This document shows positions 17,417 to 25,632 of a stretch of 64,000 nt of DNA, piece by piece. Within the stretch, counting starts at the first letter, position 1, and every line of letters starts with the position of its first letter. Position numbers and translations under genes: made by a program. Source of the stretch: Deltaproteobacteria bacterium (lineage in GTDB: Bacteria; Desulfobacterota; Desulfobulbia; Desulfobulbales; Desulfocapsaceae); NCBI GenBank assembly GCA_026388715.1, contig JAPLJF010000010.1, positions 62,001-126,000 on the forward strand, given 5' to 3'. The notes under the pieces are model-generated. The model saw nothing but the letters and a program-made list of their open reading frames with translations. It had not been told where the DNA came from and made no database searches.

Positions 17417-18514
17417 ATGGAGATTACCGCGTTGCTGGAAATAGTAGATGTCTCGCGCCACTTCGATACCTTTCTGGCCCTGGATAAGGTGTCTTTGCAT
17501 ATTAAGGCGGGGGAGTTCTTTACCCTGCTTGGGCCGTCTGGCTGTGGAAAGACAACGTTGTTGCGCCTTATTGCCGGATTTGATCAACTAGATGGTGGCG
17601 ATATCCTTCTTGATGGCAAAAGTATTCTTCCTGCTTCCCCCGAGCACCGTCCCCTCCATACCATCTTTCAGAATTACGCCCTGTTTCCCCATATGACGGT
17701 GGCGGAGAATGTTGCCTTTCCCTTGCGGATGGCAGGAATAGCCAAAAAAGATATCCAGGCCCGGGTGGCAGAGGCGCTCGAGGATGTGCGTCTGCCGGAT
17801 AAGGCCAGGCAGTATCCGGATGCCTTGTCTGGTGGTCAGAAACAACGGATTGCCATCGCCCGGGCCCTGGTGAACCGTCCCCGGCTGTTGCTCTTGGATG
17901 AGCCCTTGTCAGCGCTCGATGCCAAGTTGCGCGAACAGATGCAGATTGAGCTTATTAACCTGCAGAAGGATATCGGGATTACCTTTATCTATGTGACCCA
18001 TGATCAAAGCGAGGCCCTGGCCCTGTCCCACCGGATTGCGGTGATGGATTGCGGCAGGATTGCCCAGGTGGATGTCCCTTCCCGGTTGTATGGCTTTCCC
18101 AACAGTCGTTTTGTCGCTGACTTTATCGGGAAGTGTAATCTGCTTGAAGGCAAGGTCAGAGACCAGCAGGGAGATTGCGTTACCGTTGAACTGGATGGGC
18201 TGGGAATAGTGTATGTGTGCAGGTCAGAGACGAAGCCTGCTATCGGCAGTCGTTGTGCCCTGACCCTGCGCCCGGAAAAGATTCGTATCGCCCCCACCGT
18301 GCGCCCTGCAGATGATGAATCTCATTTCACCGGTCATGTGCATGATCTGTTGTATCTGGGAGATGTGACCGTGTATCTTGTCACTCTGGCCAATGGTGTC
18401 CTGCTTGAGACCCTGCTTGCCAATTCCGCGTCCGGGCGGGCTAACTTCTTTGAAGTCGGTGATCAGGTTGAGGTCGCCTGGTCGTGCGATGCCGGCCATC
18501 TGGTGCTGGACTGA
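17417..18514 (+). CDS. potA: Spermidine/putrescine ABC transporter ATPase PotA
   Basis: A 365-residue ATPase subunit of the polyamine importer. It has Walker A GPSGCGKTT (about residue 38), the Q-loop in FQNYALFP, the ABC signature LSGGQKQRIAIARAL, Walker B LLLLDEPLSALD and the switch His in YVTHDQSEAL. A C-terminal TOBE regulatory domain (about 240-365) fits the MalK/PotA subclass, and the length matches E. coli PotA (378). It is the first of four genes: potB follows after 4 bp, then potC and potD, all on the plus strand. The Shine-Dalgarno is weak. Substrate assignment rests on the full potABCD gene set and on polyamine genes elsewhere in the window. Confidence 0.93.
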   Translation: MEITALLEIVDVSRHFDTFLALDKVSLHIKAGEFFTLLGPSGCGKTTLLRLIAGFDQLDGGDILLDGKSILPASPEHRPLHTIFQNYALFPHMTVAENVAFPLRMAGIAKKDIQARVAEALEDVRLPDKARQYPDALSGGQKQRIAIARALVNRPRLLLLDEPLSALDAKLREQMQIELINLQKDIGITFIYVTHDQSEALALSHRIAVMDCGRIAQVDVPSRLYGFPNSRFVADFIGKCNLLEGKVRDQQGDCVTVELDGLGIVYVCRSETKPAIGSRCALTLRPEKIRIAPTVRPADDESHFTGHVHDLLYLGDVTVYLVTLANGVLLETLLANSASGRANFFEVGDQVEVAWSCDAGHLVLD

Positions 18515-18518
18515 CATC

Positions 18519-19397
18519 ATGCAGGGCAAGTCCTGGTACAAGTATCTGCTCTCCCTGCCGCCCATGGCATATCTGTTGATATTTTTTGCGGCGCCTACCT
18601 TGATCATGCTCTTTGCCTCGTTCCGCTATGCCGGAGAATATGGCGGACTGGCGCCCTGGTATCTTCATGAGAATGGCCGACTCACCCTTGATCTGACCCT
18701 GGAAAACTGGCAGCGGCTGCTGGGTACCGATATATATCTGCGTCTGTTCCTGAAATCGATAGGATATGCCGTGGTCACCACCCTGATCTGCATGCTCATG
18801 GGCTATCCCCTGGCCCTGATGATCGCCCGCAGTGGCCGTAAGTCTCGTGACCTCCTTCTCCTGCTGGTGATTCTGCCGTTCTGGAGTAATTTTCTGGTTC
18901 GTATCTATGCCTGGATGATCATTTTCAGCCCGGTCGGGGCCCTGACCCGGATGCTCAATGGGGTGCTCGATCTCTTTGGCGCGGGGCCAATTACCCTGAT
19001 GTTCAGTCCGACGGCGATGCTTGTCTGTCTGGTCTATGTGCACCTGCCTTTTATGGTGCTGCCTTTGTACGCCAATCTGGAAAAACACGATCTTGATCTG
19101 CTGGACGCGGCCCAGGATCTGGGCGCCGGGAAGTGGCGGCAGTTCTGGCTCATTACCTGGCCTCTCTCCCTGTCCGGTGTCATCGCCGGTTCGATTCTTG
19201 TTTTTATTCCGGTGCTGGGCATGTTCGCAATCCCTGATCTTCTTGGTGGCATCGACGGCATAATGATCGGCAATGTCATCAAGCAGCAGTTTATGGAGTC
19301 TCGTGACTGGCCCTTTGGCAGTGTTCTGTCCATGGTGCTGACCGTGACCGCAGTGGCTGTGGTCCTGCTTGGCTCCCGGCTGGGGCAACGACGTTGA
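18519..19397 (+). CDS. potB: Spermidine/putrescine ABC transporter permease PotB
   Basis: About 292 residues and six predicted transmembrane helices, the first at about residues 12-33. The permease EAA-type loop (DLLDAAQDLGAGKWRQFW) that docks on the ATPase lies near residue 195. It forms the inner-membrane channel with PotC. I start at the ATG at 18519, 4 bp after the potA stop; an upstream in-frame ATG at 18378 would lie entirely inside potA and encode a non-family leader. Gene order and spacing indicate co-transcription with potA, potC and potD. Confidence 0.93.
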   Translation: MQGKSWYKYLLSLPPMAYLLIFFAAPTLIMLFASFRYAGEYGGLAPWYLHENGRLTLDLTLENWQRLLGTDIYLRLFLKSIGYAVVTTLICMLMGYPLALMIARSGRKSRDLLLLLVILPFWSNFLVRIYAWMIIFSPVGALTRMLNGVLDLFGAGPITLMFSPTAMLVCLVYVHLPFMVLPLYANLEKHDLDLLDAAQDLGAGKWRQFWLITWPLSLSGVIAGSILVFIPVLGMFAIPDLLGGIDGIMIGNVIKQQFMESRDWPFGSVLSMVLTVTAVAVVLLGSRLGQRR

Positions 19398-19413
19398 GGC
19401 GGGAGAGGCGATA

Positions 19414-20187
19414 ATGCAGAGAAGAAACGTGTTATTATGGATCAGCGCCGCGCTGGTCTATCTTTTTCTCTATCTGCCCCTGGTGATTGTGGTGGTCTTT
19501 TCGTTTAATGACTCCAGGCTGAACGCCGAGTGGGTGGGCTTTACCTGGAAATGGTACGGGAAGCTCTTTCATAATCGCGAGATGCTGGCCGCGGCCATGA
19601 ACTCGTTGATCATTGCCAGTGTCAGCGCCGCTGTGGCCACTGTTCTCGGCACTCTAGCGGGGATTGCCATGCATCAATCCCGTTTGCGTCTTCTGCAAGT
19701 GTTGGTTCTGGCGCCCATTGCCATGCCGGAGATCCTGATGGGTGTCAGTCTGCTGGTGCTCTTTATCATGGTTAATATGACGCTTGGTCTGTTGTCCATC
19801 ATGCTGGCCCATATCACCTTCTGTATAGGATTTGTGGCCCTGGCGGTGCAGGCCCGGATATCGAGTATGGACCCATGTCTGGTCGAGGCGGCCCGGGACC
19901 TGGGGGCCTCGACCTGGTGTTGTTTCCGCGAGATCACCTTGCCTCTGTTGATGCCCGGGATCCTGGCCGGCGGCCTTATGGCCTTTACTTTGTCCATTGA
20001 TGATTTTGTGATCACCTTTTTTACCGCTGGCGTTGGCAGTTCAACCCTGCCGCTGCAGATCTATTCCATGGTCAAGATTGCAGTCACTCCTGAGGTCAAT
20101 GCGGTATCAACCTTGTTGATGCTGCTGACCCTGGTGGTGATTACCGTGGCATCACGATTGTCTCCTGCTGTTGTTCAGGGCGAATAA
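19414..20187 (+). CDS. potC: Spermidine/putrescine ABC transporter permease PotC
   Basis: About 257 residues, six transmembrane helices, second channel subunit of the polyamine importer. The N-terminal helix is at about 8-30, and the family motif VFSFNDSRL follows it. The ATPase-contact loop reads LVEAARDLGASTWCCFREI (about residue 160). Start at 19414 is supported by GGGAGAGG shortly upstream; an in-frame ATG at 19369 overlaps potB and lacks a binding site. It lies 16 bp after potB and 26 bp before potD. Confidence 0.93.
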   Translation: MQRRNVLLWISAALVYLFLYLPLVIVVVFSFNDSRLNAEWVGFTWKWYGKLFHNREMLAAAMNSLIIASVSAAVATVLGTLAGIAMHQSRLRLLQVLVLAPIAMPEILMGVSLLVLFIMVNMTLGLLSIMLAHITFCIGFVALAVQARISSMDPCLVEAARDLGASTWCCFREITLPLLMPGILAGGLMAFTLSIDDFVITFFTAGVGSSTLPLQIYSMVKIAVTPEVNAVSTLLMLLTLVVITVASRLSPAVVQGE

Positions 20188-20213
20188 GATTAAATTAATA
20201 AGAGGAAAGTGAC

Positions 20214-21284
20214 ATGAAGAGAGTATCTGTTGGGTTACTTGGCTTACTGGTGCTGTTTTTGACCTCTCCGGTCCTGGCCAGTGAGGAGTTGCACCTGTTC
20301 AACTGGAATAACTATCTTTCAAAAGAGGTGGTTGCCGGTTTTGAAAAGAGTTGTAACTGCAAGGTGGTTCAGGATTATTATTCCGGCACCGAAGAGATGA
20401 TGGCCAAACTCCTGGCTGGGGCCAGTGGCTATGATCTGGTCATTCCCACCCAGAATGCCGTGCAGGCCTTGATTCAACGAGATTTTCTGGAGAAACTGGA
20501 TAAAAGCGCCCTGGCCAATATCAAAAATCAGGATCCCTCCTTCCTCAATCGTTCGTATGATCCCGGCAACGTCTATTCACTGCCCTATGCCTATACCACC
20601 ACCCTGATTGGTTTTAATGTGCAGCGGTTGAAAGAAAAGGGGATTGAGCCAAGCAGTTGGGCGGTCATCTTCGATCCCAAGATCCTGGAGAAGATCAAGG
20701 GGAAGGTGACGGTCATGGATGATGCCGATGAACTGTTCGGCGCGGCCCTCAAGTATCTTGGCTATTCGGTCAATGATGCGGATGAGAAACATCTTCTCCA
20801 GGCGCAGCAGGTGATCATGCAGGCAAAACCGTATTGGGCCGCATTTAATTCATCAAGCTATATCAAGGAGTTGACTGTTGGTAATATCTGGGTTGCCCAT
20901 GGTTATTCCAGTGACATGGTTCAGGCCCGTAATGATGCCATGGCTGCCAAGCGTGATTTTACGGTTAATTTTATCCTGCCCAAGGAAGGGGCTGTGCTGG
21001 CCCTGGACAATATGGTTATCCCCAAGGAGGCGAAGAATAAAAAGCTGGCCCTCCAGTTTATTGATTTTCTGATGGATGGCAAGAATGCCGCCGGCCTCAG
21101 TAATGACGTGGGGGCTGGCAATCCCAATAGTGCGGCCCTGCCCTTTATCAAGCCAGAGCTCAAACAGCTTACCGCCATTTTTCCGGATCAGAAGGTCCTC
21201 GCTAATCTGGAAACCCTGGAGGCCACCAACGTCAAGGTTCGTCGCTTGAAAAACAAGCTATGGACTGAGATTAAACTGAAATAG
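20214..21284 (+). CDS. potD: Spermidine/putrescine-binding periplasmic protein PotD
   Basis: A 356-residue solute-binding protein. A signal peptide occupies about 1-22 (cleavage after VLA), followed by the PotD hallmark LHLFNWNNYLSKEV. The CVVQ-like region and the substrate-contact stretch (YSGTEEMMAKL) follow, and the later motif VAHGYSSDMVQARN corresponds to the ligand-facing wall. It delivers polyamine to PotBC in the periplasm. A good Shine-Dalgarno (AGAGGAAAG) precedes the ATG. It closes the potABCD operon, and a palindromic intergenic element starts 14 bp after its stop. Confidence 0.93.
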   Translation: MKRVSVGLLGLLVLFLTSPVLASEELHLFNWNNYLSKEVVAGFEKSCNCKVVQDYYSGTEEMMAKLLAGASGYDLVIPTQNAVQALIQRDFLEKLDKSALANIKNQDPSFLNRSYDPGNVYSLPYAYTTTLIGFNVQRLKEKGIEPSSWAVIFDPKILEKIKGKVTVMDDADELFGAALKYLGYSVNDADEKHLLQAQQVIMQAKPYWAAFNSSSYIKELTVGNIWVAHGYSSDMVQARNDAMAAKRDFTVNFILPKEGAVLALDNMVIPKEAKNKKLALQFIDFLMDGKNAAGLSNDVGAGNPNSAALPFIKPELKQLTAIFPDQKVLANLETLEATNVKVRRLKNKLWTEIKLK

Positions 21285-21297
21285 ATTTTATGGCATC

Positions 21298-21405
21298 GCA
21301 AAAAGGCCCAAATGCTCCATTGCGCTGCCCCTTTGTCACTGCGGTGTACCCAAAAGTACGCCTCATTCCTCGGTCTTTGCGCGCCTTGTTGTTGGGCCTT
21401 TTTGC
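21298..21405. repeat. Long palindromic intergenic element after potD
   Basis: Perfect 14-bp arms (21298-21311 and 21392-21405) enclose about 80 nt that has further internal pairing (for example gtacc...aaaagtac). The right arm ends in a T-run in the plus direction, so it may also terminate pot transcription. Its style resembles dispersed palindromic repeats of related bacteria, but only this copy is in the window. Confidence 0.6.
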
Positions 21406-21444
21406 TTAGCCATTCCCTTAATGATTTTTACGAGACCATCCCTT

Positions 21445-23796
21445 ATGCGATTCCTCCGTTTCTCGCCCCTCTTCCTTTTGTTCTCTGTCTTCTGCTTATT
21501 ATCTGCGGCTTATGCTGACCTACCGCCTCTGCCAGATATCCCTGTTGCCATTGAAACTCAACTGTATCAAGGAAGTAATGAAAAGGTTACCGCTTTTATT
21601 GGTAAAAGGCAGGCCCAGGTTGATGGTTTAATTACACTGATCACGACCGATATGCAGAAGGTGAAAGAGAAGAAGGAAAAGGTTGATTTTGTCGCTCTCC
21701 TGGATCTGTTTCAGGGGCTCTCCTTTCAGCTGAAAAACCTGCAGGCTGAACTGGCCCGAGCAGAAACCCCCTCTCTGCAGCTTCCATCCCCTGGTTCTCC
21801 ACCGTACAATCTGGTCGCCTTTGCTGAAATGGTCTCTTTTCAGCAGAAAGCTGCCCAGCAACTTGGGCTGTATGAGGAAGGTCTTGCACTTGGAGAGGCC
21901 AGGATTGCTGTCCTGAAGGATGAATTGCCGCCTCTGTTGCCTCTGTATGCCCAGGTGAAATCAGAGGCCGCCAGCAGGATTGAGGCCTATGAAAAGTTGG
22001 CGTATATCCTGAGTCTGCAACATGAATACGCCATCCTCCAGCTTAAAAGGCCGAAGTTGAACAAGGCGTTGACTGATATCCGTGTTGTTGTAAAGGAAGC
22101 GGCGATCCTGGTAGAGCAGGTCTTTGGGCAATTACAGATTGACAAGAAGGATATTGCGGAGCTGAAAAAAAAGTTGGACTTGCTGAACGAGAACCACGCT
22201 GGCAATCTTGCCAGATTGAATGCGGAGTATCTGGATCTGAATAAGCAAAGTGTGGTTGTTGAATCAAAACTGGATAAAGCCGTTACCGCCATGAGCTCGA
22301 AGGCAAAAGAGGACACCGCTGCAGGTGCCTTCGAGAGCGAGAAGGAACGGCTGGCGCTGGTCATGGAGGCTATCGGATTCCGGCAAAAGTCTATTATTCA
22401 GGAAAAGATGAACCTGGATCTGGCGATCAAGGGTGTGATGTTTCGACAAGAATGGCTCACTGCCTATGTTGAGATGTCCAAGGGGAAAAAGCCCTCTGAT
22501 TTTGTAGAAACGTGGCGGAAAAATGGTGAGGAACTGATTGCGAAAAAGGAAGCCCTGATGCGGGATTTATCTCTGGCCACGCAAGAAAGATCTGATCTGA
22601 CCCGGCGTCTGGTGGCTATTACCAACAAGGTAGGAGCTTCCACTGATGTGGATTTGCAGACGGTTTTTGCCAAACAGGCAGAAAAGACAACGGAAAATCT
22701 GGATGTCTATATTCTCGGGATAGATGATAATGTCCATGATCTCGCTCAGTTGCATGAGGAGGTAGAGCTGGTCTTGCGGCTTCTGCTGAACAGGATGGAT
22801 AGTGGTGAGCGTTTTCTGACCTGGGGGCTGGTCTATCTGACCAGTAAATGGGAGCAGATCAGGATCGTCCTTTTTTATCCACTGATCACCATTGGTGAAA
22901 CAGCAATCACTTTGATCAGCATCTGCAAGGTCTTGGTCCTGTTGTTGATTGGGGTGCGGCTTCTCAAGGTCATCCGCCGGAAGACGGCCAATCTTTTAGC
23001 CGAAAGAACTGCCATGACGCCGGGGGCGGTCAATTCGATGACAACCCTTGTCTATTACGCGGCGCTGGTTATCGGGATCCTTATTCTTCTCTCCACCATC
23101 GGTTTTAATGTCAGTCAGTTGGGCATAATTTTCGGGGCGCTGAGTGTGGGGCTGGGTTTTGGTCTGCAGACCATCGCCAATAATTTTATCAGTGGGATTA
23201 TCCTGCTCACGGAACAGACCATCCAGGTTGGCGACTATGTGGAGCTACAGGCAGGGACCACTGGTGAGGTCAGAAAGATCTCGATTCGAGCCACCATTGT
23301 CAGGACCTTTGACGGTGAAGATGTCATTGTTCCTAATTCTGAACTCGTTTCCAGCCGGGTCAATACCTGGAGCTATGAAGACAACTGGCGGCGGTTGAAG
23401 GTCCCTTTTGGGGTTTCCTACGATTCCGATCCAGCGGAGGTGGTTCGCCTGGCCGAAGAGGCGGCCCGGGAGGTCAGGGTTACCAAGGAAGACACCGCTC
23501 ATCCCCTGCGTATCTTGTTTGAGGGTTTTGGCAACAACAGTCTTGATTTCTCGATCCGGCCCTGGTGCTGGATGAATGAGCTCAACGCCCAGACAGGCAT
23601 GATCAGCGATTATTATTTTGTCCTCTTCAAGAAATTGAAGGAAGCAGGGATTGGCATCCCTTTTCCGCAGACGGATCTGCATCTCAAATCCATCTCGCCT
23701 GAAGTGCTGGCGATTCTGCAACAAATAGCTTTAGCGCCTGGTCAGCCGAAAGCTGGTGGAACTGGTAATAATGGTGCAGCGCAGAACGTTGTGTAA
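21445..23796 (+). CDS. Large MscS-family mechanosensitive channel
   Basis: About 783 residues. A signal peptide (about 1-24, cleavage after AYA) is followed by a long periplasmic region of about 440 residues that is largely coiled coil (Leu/Lys/Glu-rich heptads). Transmembrane helices follow at about 485-520 and 545-570, and then the MscS core. The pore-lining helix has the Gly/Ala pattern GALSVGLGFGLQTIANNFISG, here GALSVGLGFGLQ followed by TIANNFISG. The beta domain contains IRATIVRTFDGEDVIVPNS, typical of MscS. Such MscK/MscM-like channels open under membrane tension to release solutes during osmotic downshock. The ATG at 21445 gives the better signal peptide; an ATG 24 nt earlier is possible. 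It follows the pot operon but is probably separate. Confidence 0.88.
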   Translation: MRFLRFSPLFLLFSVFCLLSAAYADLPPLPDIPVAIETQLYQGSNEKVTAFIGKRQAQVDGLITLITTDMQKVKEKKEKVDFVALLDLFQGLSFQLKNLQAELARAETPSLQLPSPGSPPYNLVAFAEMVSFQQKAAQQLGLYEEGLALGEARIAVLKDELPPLLPLYAQVKSEAASRIEAYEKLAYILSLQHEYAILQLKRPKLNKALTDIRVVVKEAAILVEQVFGQLQIDKKDIAELKKKLDLLNENHAGNLARLNAEYLDLNKQSVVVESKLDKAVTAMSSKAKEDTAAGAFESEKERLALVMEAIGFRQKSIIQEKMNLDLAIKGVMFRQEWLTAYVEMSKGKKPSDFVETWRKNGEELIAKKEALMRDLSLATQERSDLTRRLVAITNKVGASTDVDLQTVFAKQAEKTTENLDVYILGIDDNVHDLAQLHEEVELVLRLLLNRMDSGERFLTWGLVYLTSKWEQIRIVLFYPLITIGETAITLISICKVLVLLLIGVRLLKVIRRKTANLLAERTAMTPGAVNSMTTLVYYAALVIGILILLSTIGFNVSQLGIIFGALSVGLGFGLQTIANNFISGIILLTEQTIQVGDYVELQAGTTGEVRKISIRATIVRTFDGEDVIVPNSELVSSRVNTWSYEDNWRRLKVPFGVSYDSDPAEVVRLAEEAAREVRVTKEDTAHPLRILFEGFGNNSLDFSIRPWCWMNELNAQTGMISDYYFVLFKKLKEAGIGIPFPQTDLHLKSISPEVLAILQQIALAPGQPKAGGTGNNGAAQNVV

Positions 23797-23865
23797 CGAA
23801 TATCGGTATCAGTCCTTTTTATTTTAACAGGGATGATATAGAATAAAATTTGTTTTGTATGCAGA

Positions 23866-23980
23866 TGTCTCTGGCAGGAAGTTGAGAAGATAATTTCCAG
23901 GGTGGCCTGAATTGTGTTGCAATGTGGCAAGCAAGGTTCCCAGAGACAGTAAACCTGCGGCAGGGGGAACTGCCGTTTTT
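23866..23980 (+). ncRNA. Candidate structured RNA with terminator upstream of agmatinase
   Basis: A 9-bp perfect closing stem (tgtctctgg at 23866-23874, ccagagaca at 23940-23948) encloses about 65 nt with smaller internal pairings. Ten nucleotides later a GC-rich hairpin (cggcag-ggggaa-ctgccg, 23958-23975) is followed by TTTTT, a standard intrinsic terminator. It ends 20 bp before the agmatinase start. This layout suits a riboswitch/attenuator or an independent small RNA. It does not match guanidine, SAM, TPP or other aptamers that I can recall. Confidence 0.4.
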
Positions 23981-24000
23981 ATGGCAATACTGGTGACTTC

Positions 24001-24846
24001 ATGGATTTTGCTGCTCTTCCCAAAAAATATACCGAATATAAAACCGCCAAGACCGTCGTCCTGCCCATCCCTTATGATGGGACCGCCACCCTGCTCAAAG
24101 GCTCTGACCTTGGGCCGCAGGCCATACTAAAGGCCTCTTCCCGTCTTACTTTGTTTGATCTTGAAACCAATTTTGAGGTCTATCGGCAGGGCATCTGCAC
24201 CTTGCCGCCCGCTTTGTCGCGGGATAATCCCATTGATATGATTGATGAGGTACGGCTGCAGGCGGCGCCCCTTTTCCGAGATGGTAAGTTGGTGGTGGGC
24301 TTGGGTGGCAAGCATCTGGTGAGTATCGGGCTCATCCAGGCGGCCGTGGAACGCCACAGTGAGTTGAGTGTCGTCCATTTTGACGCTCATGCCGATCTGC
24401 GCCCCATTTCAGCCGAGGCCGGGTATGGCAATTCCTGTGTCATGACCAGGGTAAATGAGATGTGTGAGTCCGTGCAGATTGGTGTCCGCAGCATGGATCA
24501 CGATGAGCGGGGCAAGGTCGATCTGGATCGGATGGTGTTTGCCCGTGACCTCCATTATCACGGGGTGAGTGCGGCGGGTGATGCCCTCGATATGCTCAGT
24601 GACACCGTCTATCTGACCATTGATCTTGATGTCCTTGATCCCTCCTGTATGCCCTCGGTGGAAAGGCCGGAACCAGGCGGTATCGATTGGTATATGCTCA
24701 CCAGACTTATTCGTCAGGTGGCCAGTGAAAAAAGGATTGTGGGTCTGGATGTGATAGGCCTGGTGCCGCAGCCGCACCATCCGGCAGCCGACTTTCTGGC
24801 GGCAAAACTTATTTACCGGGTTTTGAGTATGATCTTTTCACGGTAG
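24001..24846 (+). CDS. Agmatinase/ureohydrolase family protein, atypical
   Basis: A 281-residue ureohydrolase-fold protein. The three metal-binding blocks are recognisable: GGKHLVS (family GG[DE]H), HFDAHADLR, and LTIDLDVLDPS. All six manganese ligands (His; Asp-His-Asp; Asp-Asp) are present. Three positions depart from the agmatinase consensus: Lys replaces the acidic residue before the first His, the YSHASVMRR block reads YGNSCVMTR, and the late DVVELSP block reads DVIGLVPQ. A fully canonical paralogue lies at 61604. This copy may therefore hydrolyse a different guanidino compound or be regulatory. A candidate attenuator lies just upstream and the polyamine importer is 3 kb upstream. The Shine-Dalgarno is weak. 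Confidence 0.75.
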   Translation: MDFAALPKKYTEYKTAKTVVLPIPYDGTATLLKGSDLGPQAILKASSRLTLFDLETNFEVYRQGICTLPPALSRDNPIDMIDEVRLQAAPLFRDGKLVVGLGGKHLVSIGLIQAAVERHSELSVVHFDAHADLRPISAEAGYGNSCVMTRVNEMCESVQIGVRSMDHDERGKVDLDRMVFARDLHYHGVSAAGDALDMLSDTVYLTIDLDVLDPSCMPSVERPEPGGIDWYMLTRLIRQVASEKRIVGLDVIGLVPQPHHPAADFLAAKLIYRVLSMIFSR

Positions 24847-24880
24847 GAGAAGGGCACCGGCCTCTATTTTACAAGTAACA

Positions 24881-24916
24881 GGCTGAAGCCCGCCCTACAA
24901 TGAATATGCTTCAGCC
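24881..24916. repeat. Inverted repeat after the atypical agmatinase
   Basis: Nine-base arms ggctgaagc (24881-24889) and gcttcagcc (24908-24916) around an 18-nt loop, located 35 bp after the stop. No T-run follows, so it is a weak terminator at best. Similar gaaggctgaagg text appears at about 30570. Confidence 0.4.
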
Positions 24917-24959
24917 TTCAGTCTAAACACCTAAGTAGCTACCATCAGAGGAAATCACA

Positions 24960-25295
24960 ATGAGAGTGACATGTTTGCTTGTTCTTGCCCTTTTGGCCCT
25001 TGGCGGTTGTAGTCAGGAGACGCAGAATAAATTTGGCAGGGCGGTTCAGAATTGGACGGGAACAAACGGTGTCCTTGAGGTCTATGCCGGTGAAAAACTG
25101 GTAAGGCGTTTTTTGAAGATCGATAAACTCAGCACTGCCGTTGCCACCGACGGTAAGCAAGATCGGCCCTATCGTTTTGGCTATGGCATTCTCGACGAGA
25201 ATCTGAACGGCGTGGCCGATGCCAATGAAAAGAAGGTCTATTTTGAGTTCAGTGATTACTCAACATCATATATCTTCTATGAAGATCCCAGGTAG
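24960..25295 (+). CDS. Small lipoprotein of unknown function
   Basis: A 111-residue protein with a lipoprotein signal: a short positive N-terminus, a hydrophobic core and lipobox LGGC with Cys17, followed by Ser-Gln, which favours export to the outer membrane. After processing, a soluble domain of about 90 residues remains, containing a Ca-binding-like loop DENLNGVADANE near residue 80. The stretch GTNGVLEVYAGEKLVRRFL suggests a beta-sandwich. I do not recognise a specific family. AGAGGAAA lies upstream of the ATG. It is 113 bp downstream of the agmatinase and may be monocistronic. Confidence 0.75.
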   Translation: MRVTCLLVLALLALGGCSQETQNKFGRAVQNWTGTNGVLEVYAGEKLVRRFLKIDKLSTAVATDGKQDRPYRFGYGILDENLNGVADANEKKVYFEFSDYSTSYIFYEDPR

Positions 25296-25632
25296 TCTAC
25301 AGGGAGTCTCTGCACGTTTTCCGGTTCTTTGTGTCCAGGCATATCTCCAGGAGGGGACTTTTTCCCTTCTCATTAGGGTTCTGTGCATGAAGCTGACCAT
25401 AAAAAAACCGGCTGACTGTCGTCTCCCTGCTTTTTCTGTGTCTGATGGAGGCCGCTTCTTTTCCGTTCCTTAGTATGTTCAAATAGCAGCTCAAGGGAAT
25501 TATCGCCACTGAACTGTAATTGTTGTTCACCGAAGTTCCTTCCTGTGTCGAAGTGTCATTGCTCACGCTTGTCTCATCCCTGACTTGTCTTTCCTCTTTT
25601 ACTGGCGTTTTCTGCCGGGCGCACACTCTTGG
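25296..25632. other. Convergent gap, no supported gene
   Basis: 337 bp between the plus-strand lipoprotein and the minus-strand amidohydrolase. A minus-strand frame of 109 codons (25297-25626) fills it, but its predicted product is Ser/Thr/Lys-rich with no motif and no ribosome binding site, so I do not call it. No terminator is obvious. Confidence 0.4.

Noticed and set aside
18441-19388. 315-codon minus-strand frame in the pot operon
   Set aside because: Antisense to potB with very high Gln, His and Asp content, an artefact of a membrane-protein gene read backwards.
25297-25626. 109-codon minus-strand frame after mtaD
   Set aside because: No ribosome binding site, low-complexity product, no family; kept only as a note on the gap.
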